Below, in pieces: positions 60,046 to 64,000 of a stretch of DNA of 64,000 nt. This DNA comes from Mycolicibacterium arabiense. GTDB taxonomy: Bacteria > Actinomycetota > Actinomycetes > Mycobacteriales > Mycobacteriaceae. Position 1 is the first letter of the stretch, and each line of letters begins with the position of its first letter. The notes beneath the pieces were generated by a model. It made no database searches. It was not told where the DNA came from and saw only the letters and a program-made list of their open reading frames with translations. Position numbers and translations under genes: made by a program. The stretch lies in NCBI RefSeq assembly GCF_010731815.2, contig NZ_AP022593.1:3658001-3722000 (forward strand). Reading direction: 5' to 3'.

Positions 60046-61650
60046 CTACGCCGGCGGTAATTGCCGGGAGTACAACGACTTTCCGGACGCATCGCACAGG
60101 TCGACCGTCATCACCCTGGAATCCGAGTCGATGGCGACCTGCCCGAAGTGCTGGAATCCCTGGGCGGGGGAGGTGTCCTTCTCCTCCGGCGCGTGAACGA
60201 ACTCATAGCGTGCGCCGAAGGTGCCGTCGAGCGGACTCTGCGGGAACGCCCCCGCGTTCAACGGGCCGGAGACGAACTCCCAGAACGGCGTGAAGTCGGT
60301 GAAACCGGCCTGCTCGGGGTGGTAGGAGATCGCCGCGGTGTAGTGCACGTCAGCCGTGAGGTACACGACGTTCCGCACCTCCTTGGTCTCGGACAGGATG
60401 CGGGAGAACGCGATCTCGCGGCCCAGCGGCCGCCCGTCGTCGCCTTGCGCGACGGCCTCCATGGACTTCGGACCGTCGGCCGGATCGGTGGACGCGTCCG
60501 GTACGACGATGCTGATCGGCAGGTCGTTGGCCACCACCTTCCAGACCGCCGTCGACTTCTTCAGGCCGTCGATGAGCCATTGCGTTTGGGCTCGCCCCAG
60601 CACCCCGGCGTCGTCGGACTGTGCCCACGCTCGTGGATTCGGGTTCTTGTAGGAGCGCATGTCGAGGACGAAGACGTCGAGCAGCGGACCGTAGGAGATC
60701 TTGCGATGCAGCCGGCCGTCGACGGCTTCGGACGGCTCGATGGGCTGCCATTCCCGCCACGCCTGATATGCGTAGCCGGCGAGTTCGTCGGCGTCGGTCT
60801 TCGTGTACCCCTTGCGGTTCTGACCGGCGAGCGACTCGCCAGGAAACCAGTTGTTCACGACTTCGTGGTCATCCCACTGGACCAGTTGTGGAACCGTGGC
60901 GTTGAAGCGACGGTAGTGCTCGTCGGTCAGGTTGTAGGCGTAGTTTCCGCGGAAGTCGTCGAGCGTTTCGGCCACGTGTTCCTTGGCCGGTGCCGTGACG
61001 CTGGCATAGGTGGCGCCGTCGTTCTGCTTCTGCGTCTCGGGCACCGGTCCGTCGGCGTAGATGGCGTCCCCGGAGTGGATGAAGAAGTCCGGTCGCCGGT
61101 CGGCCATGGCGCCGAAGATCGACATCCCTCCCCGGCGGTTGATGCCCCAGCCCTGACCGACCACGTCGCCGGACCAGACGAACGTCACGTCCCGAGGTTG
61201 CGTCGGGACGGTATTGAAGACGCCGAGTGCGGGCTCGGACGTGGCACCGTCTTCAGCCTCGAGGGTGACCCGGTAGTGCACCGTCTGCCCCGGCTCCAGG
61301 CCCGTGATCCGCACCCGCCCGGTACCGTCGGTCGCCGGGGTCAGTGCCGGTCCGACGATCCGCTTCGGATTCGAGAACGATTCTGTGGCAGACGTTTCCA
61401 CGATCATGCGGGCGGGGGAGTCGGAGCGGGCCCAGACCAGGGCGCCGTCGGCCCGGGGATCACCGCTAGCGACACCGTGCGTCAGGCGTGGGCGGCTGGC
61501 GATCAAGCCGGTGCTGGTCGGCGAACCGCCGGTGCCCGAGGTGCCGCAGGCTTGCAGAGCCGCGGCCGCGGGGACGAGCAGCGCGCCGGCCAGGGACGCT
61601 CGCAGAATGGTGCGGCGCGGCATCATCGGTCGGTGATCGGGAGGAGCCAT
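60046..61650 (-). CDS. phoD: alkaline phosphatase D / phosphodiesterase, Tat-exported
   Basis: 534 residues from ATG 61650. Tat-type signal (PRRTILRASLAGALL) with Cys in LQACG. N-terminal fibronectin-like domain (TGLEPGQTVHYRVTLE) then metallophosphatase: FVWSGDVVGQGWG, HSGDAIYADG, WDDHEVVNNW, DMRSYKNP and LTADVHYTAA. Binds Fe/Ca and hydrolyses phosphate esters and teichoic-acid-like diesters outside the membrane. Monocistronic; regulation by phosphate not visible. Confidence 0.92.
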   Translation of the reverse strand: MAPPDHRPMMPRRTILRASLAGALLVPAAAALQACGTSGTGGSPTSTGLIASRPRLTHGVASGDPRADGALVWARSDSPARMIVETSATESFSNPKRIVGPALTPATDGTGRVRITGLEPGQTVHYRVTLEAEDGATSEPALGVFNTVPTQPRDVTFVWSGDVVGQGWGINRRGGMSIFGAMADRRPDFFIHSGDAIYADGPVPETQKQNDGATYASVTAPAKEHVAETLDDFRGNYAYNLTDEHYRRFNATVPQLVQWDDHEVVNNWFPGESLAGQNRKGYTKTDADELAGYAYQAWREWQPIEPSEAVDGRLHRKISYGPLLDVFVLDMRSYKNPNPRAWAQSDDAGVLGRAQTQWLIDGLKKSTAVWKVVANDLPISIVVPDASTDPADGPKSMEAVAQGDDGRPLGREIAFSRILSETKEVRNVVYLTADVHYTAAISYHPEQAGFTDFTPFWEFVSGPLNAGAFPQSPLDGTFGARYEFVHAPEEKDTSPAQGFQHFGQVAIDSDSRVMTVDLCDASGKSLYSRQLPPA

Positions 61651-61759
61651 GCGGGCCAGCATGCGGCGTCCGGACGACGCGACGGTGAACGCCGATGAGG
61701 GAACGTGCCACCGGCAGGTGTCGCGCACGCCAACGGTTCGCGCCGCCGACGGGTGGTCG

Positions 61760-62293
61760 CTACATCAGCGCTCTGAGTAGCAGAACGCCGGCGGCGGCGA
61801 CCACGCCGGTCAGGATGCTGGCCACGGCCCACGTCGCACCTTCGCGCTGCCATGGGCGGCCATGATCCAGTGCGAGTACTCCCGTTCCGGTGCAGGCGAT
61901 TACGGCCGCCGCCGTCGCGTACAGCAGCGCCGTCTGATACCCGGTCGGACCGAACAGCCCGCCCGACCAGGTGACGTACATGGCGTTGATCATGACCCCG
62001 ACGACGATGGAGCACGCCAAGGGCGTGAACAGCCCCAACAGCAGCAAGAGCCCGCCCAACGTTTCGAGCGCCCCGGCCACCGCGGCGAAGAAAACTCCAG
62101 GGCTGTAACCGATCTGCTCGAACATCGAACCGGTCTCGGCCAGGCCCTGTCCGCCGAACCAGCCGAGCAGCTTCTGCAGACCCACGGCCGCCAGTAGCCC
62201 GCCGAACACGACGCGCAGGAGTAGTAATCCGAAGTCGGCCGCCGAGAGGCGACCAGGGGTTTCCGTGGTGATTCTCGAGTCGGTGATGTTCAT
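61760..62293 (-). CDS. DoxX-family membrane protein
   Basis: 177 residues with four or five helices and the DoxX pattern LLRVVFGGLLAAVGLQKLLGWFGG and GALETLGGLLLLLGLFTPLA (given as segments). DoxX proteins in mycobacteria form a membrane complex with SodA and SseA against oxidative stress. Its promoter is a MerR-type promoter whose predicted start of transcription is at or next to the ATG, so the mRNA is probably leaderless. Confidence 0.9.
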   Translation of the reverse strand: MNITDSRITTETPGRLSAADFGLLLLRVVFGGLLAAVGLQKLLGWFGGQGLAETGSMFEQIGYSPGVFFAAVAGALETLGGLLLLLGLFTPLACSIVVGVMINAMYVTWSGGLFGPTGYQTALLYATAAAVIACTGTGVLALDHGRPWQREGATWAVASILTGVVAAAGVLLLRALM

Positions 62294-62301
62294 GAATCGA
62301 C

Positions 62302-62332
62302 ACGGTAGAACCTGAACGGAACTTCAGGTCAA
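62302..62332 (-). promoter_or_regulatory. MerR/SoxR-type promoter of doxX
   Basis: On the minus strand TTGACC (62327-62332), 19-base spacer, TACCGT (62302-62307). The spacer region holds the dyad ACCTGAA-N6-TTCAGGT (62310-62329), seven-base perfect arms. Elongated spacing plus dyad is the hallmark of MerR-family activation. No MerR gene is adjacent; the one at 6122 has a different dyad. Confidence 0.7.
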
Positions 62333-62472
62333 GAGGTCGCGAGCGACCGGCCCGCGAACGGCGGAGTCAGATGTGCAATCGGGCGCGTAGACGCTGCACA
62401 GAATGTGTCGGCACAGGGGGGAGTCACCTTCCTAGGCTGAGGTGACGCAGTCCGCGCACAGAAGGGTCATCG

Positions 62473-63489
62473 ATGAAGCCATCCGACAACAGATTTCACG
62501 AGAGGTCAGGCCTGACCTTCACTGCGCTGGGCTTCGGTGGCGCACCGATCGGGAACTTCAACGGCGTCTTCTCGGATGAGGGCGCGTCGGCCATGGTCGA
62601 GCAGTCGTGGCGGCAGGGCATTCGGTACTTCGACACGGCTCCCGGGTACGGCAATGGCCTTAGCGAGTATCGGCTCGGCCACGCGCTCCGCGGACGAGAT
62701 CGCAGTGAGCTGGTGATCTCGACGAAGGTCGGTCGGGTCCTGACGCCAACCCGTGGTGCATCGAAGGTCAACGGTCAGTATGTGGACATTCCGCCGTTCG
62801 TCGCGGAGTTCGACTACACCTATGACGGCGTGATGCGGGCAGTCGAGCAGAGTATGCAGCGAATGCTCACCGACCACTTCGATGCGCTGTTCATCCACGA
62901 CTGCGATCGGTACACCCACGGTGCCTCGCAGCCCGACTACTTCCGCCAGGCGCTCGTCGGTGCCTTTCCCGCGCTCGAGTCGCTTCGCGATCAGAAGGTG
63001 GTGAAGGCGATCGGCTTCGGCGTCAACGAAACCGAGGTCATGACCGACGCGATCAAGGCCACCGACGCCGACCTCTGCCTACTGGCTGGGCGCTACACCC
63101 TGCTGGAACAGGATCCCCTAGACGACCTGCTACCGATGTGCGAGGAACGCGGCGTCGGGCTCGTCCTGGGTGGTGTGTACAACAGCGGCGTACTCGCAAC
63201 GGGGCCGGTCCGCGGGGCGCGTTTCAACTACGCTCCAGCGCCTGCCGAGGTGCTGCAGAAGGCCGGCGCCATTGCGGCCATCTGTGAGAGTCACGGCGTT
63301 CCGCTCGCCGCAGCAGCTCTACAGTTCGCCTACGCCCATCCCGTCGTGACGAGCATCTGCGTGGGTGCGCGTAATTACGTGCAGCAGGCACGCAACGTGG
63401 AACTGTTCGAAACCCAGGTGCCGGAACAGCTCTGGGTCGACCTCAGGACCGCTGGGCTGATCCGCGACGACGCACCGACACCGGCCTGA
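62473..63489 (+). CDS. aldo/keto reductase (L-fucose/D-threo-aldose dehydrogenase type)
   Basis: 338 residues. ATG preceded by AGAAGGGTC. AKR active-site residues: Asp and Tyr in FDTAPGYGNGLSEYRLG, Lys in ISTKVGRV and His in FIHDCDR. Sequence pattern VLGGVYNSGVLATGP and FAYAHPVVTSICVGAR fits bacterial D-threo-aldose 1-dehydrogenases. Oxidises aldoses such as L-fucose to lactones with NAD(P). Confidence 0.88.
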   Translation: MKPSDNRFHERSGLTFTALGFGGAPIGNFNGVFSDEGASAMVEQSWRQGIRYFDTAPGYGNGLSEYRLGHALRGRDRSELVISTKVGRVLTPTRGASKVNGQYVDIPPFVAEFDYTYDGVMRAVEQSMQRMLTDHFDALFIHDCDRYTHGASQPDYFRQALVGAFPALESLRDQKVVKAIGFGVNETEVMTDAIKATDADLCLLAGRYTLLEQDPLDDLLPMCEERGVGLVLGGVYNSGVLATGPVRGARFNYAPAPAEVLQKAGAIAAICESHGVPLAAAALQFAYAHPVVTSICVGARNYVQQARNVELFETQVPEQLWVDLRTAGLIRDDAPTPA

Positions 63490-63505
63490 TCGGCCGGGTG
63501 GCCAC

Positions 63506-64000
63506 TCATCGCCCGCTGTGGCCATCGACGAGGTGTGGGGCCTTGAACGGGTTCATTGCACCGGCGTCGACGACGTGCGCCGTGCCCGTGACGTAGCGGC
63601 CGTCGTCGCTTGCCAGGTACGCCACCGCGTTGCTGACGTCGATGGGGTCGAGGAATGGGACGGGCAGCGCGTGCATCGCGGTCAGCGCGGGCAGCGCGTC
63701 GGTCTGCGTGGCGCCCTCCTTGCCGCCGGCGAATAAGCGGTTGTAGCGGGGATTGTTGATCATCGCGGTGTTCACGTTGGTGGGGTTGACGGAGTTGACG
63801 CGGATACCATGTGGGGCAAGCTCTCCCGACAGCGTGCGCATGAGACCGTTCACCCCGTGTTTCGACGCCGCGTAGTGCCCGACGTTCAGTTCGACGGTAA
63901 GCCCGGAGATGGAGCTGACGAGGATGATCGCCCCGCCCTCGTTCTGCTCGAGCAGAAAGGGCACCGTGGCCTTGATGGTCTTCCATACTCCGGTGAGGTT
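63506..64000 (-). CDS. mycofactocin-coupled SDR dehydrogenase (5' part outside window)
   Basis: The frame is open to the right edge, so only about 164 C-terminal residues are present. It reads GVWKTIKATVPFLLE, IILVSSISGL, catalytic HYAASKHGVNGLMRTLSGEL and VNSVNPTNVNTAMINN, ending in GTAHVVDAGAMNP. This pattern (NPTNVNTAMI, VDAG) is that of the mycofactocin-coupled SDR subfamily, whose NAD is tightly bound and reoxidised by mycofactocin. The Rossmann start lies beyond the window. Confidence 0.85.
   Translation of the reverse strand, partial: NLTGVWKTIKATVPFLLEQNEGGAIILVSSISGLTVELNVGHYAASKHGVNGLMRTLSGELAPHGIRVNSVNPTNVNTAMINNPRYNRLFAGGKEGATQTDALPALTAMHALPVPFLDPIDVSNAVAYLASDDGRYVTGTAHVVDAGAMNPFKAPHLVDGHSGR

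Noticed and set aside
60061..61698. 545-codon open frame opposite phoD
   Set aside because: Mirror of a conserved metallophosphatase gene with complete active site on the minus strand; codon-position GC explains the open frame.
1..64000. CRISPR arrays, tRNA/rRNA genes, insertion sequences, prophage genes
   Set aside because: No regularly spaced repeats, no cloverleaf or rRNA-like stretches, no transposase or integrase reading frames seen on either strand.

Overview
The window reads as chromosome of a fast-growing, soil-type mycobacterium (Mycolicibacterium-like). The DNA is strongly GC-rich, GTG starts are frequent, and many genes overlap by 4 bases (ATGA/GTGA). Family markers point the same way: an arsenate reductase of the mycothiol type, a Tat-exported DUF1906 protein like Rv2525c, a class II aldolase close to mycobacterial Fba, a rifampin ADP-ribosyltransferase (Arr), a broken gene resembling Rv0218, and a mycofactocin-coupled SDR at the right edge. 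I see no rRNA, tRNA, CRISPR array, phage or insertion sequence.

Left part (1-21.5 kb): stress, detoxification and regulator/enzyme pairs. An arsenic locus (flavoprotein tail, MFS carrier, ArsC, ACR3, ArsR) is followed by an AraC regulator divergent from an O-methyltransferase and a siderophore-interacting flavoreductase, then a TipA-like MerR gene with a textbook MerR promoter. Next come Arr with a decayed TetR remnant behind it, and several regulator/oxidoreductase pairs: TetR/SDR with a duplicated operator, SDR/LysR, TetR/SDR, and TetR divergent from a TetX-like monooxygenase plus MFS exporter. A TauE-type transporter, a chloroperoxidase-like hydrolase, two exported envelope proteins and a ThrE-type exporter complete it.

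Middle part (21.5-45 kb): carbohydrate catabolism in three blocks. (a) A ribose-type ABC importer with an SDR, controlled by two coupled IclR-type genes, one of which is a chimera of an IclR winged helix and a periplasmic-binding-protein fold. (b) A divergent cluster around a GntR regulator: a GntP permease, a 3-hydroxyacyl-CoA-dehydrogenase-like enzyme and a TIM-barrel isomerase/decarboxylase on one side, and an L-erythrulose kinase-like DhaKL protein, an RpiB-like isomerase and a TPI-like isomerase on the other. The second arm matches the known mycobacterial route from L-erythrulose to D-erythrose 4-phosphate. The first arm could make L-erythrulose from an imported sugar acid by C3 oxidation and decarboxylation. 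A shared 12-base motif in both promoter regions supports joint control. (c) A fructose-type FrcBCAK-like importer with two kinases, a LacI regulator, a class II aldolase and a strong palindromic operator. A decayed Rv0218-like gene and a Ca2+/Na+ antiporter lie between (b) and (c).

Right part (45-64 kb): an AurF-like diiron oxygenase with a DUF4873 protein and a PucR-type regulator, an F420/NADP reductase-like protein, an epoxide hydrolase, a PASTA lipoprotein, an orphan PIN protein, a long inverted repeat between convergent genes, a catalase with an AhpD-like protein, a DHDPS-like/class II aldolase pair under an XRE-cupin regulator with two palindromic operators, a DyP peroxidase/PCu(A)C/membrane protein operon, a CPBP protease, a PhoD phosphatase, a DoxX protein behind a MerR-type promoter, an aldo/keto reductase and the partial SDR.
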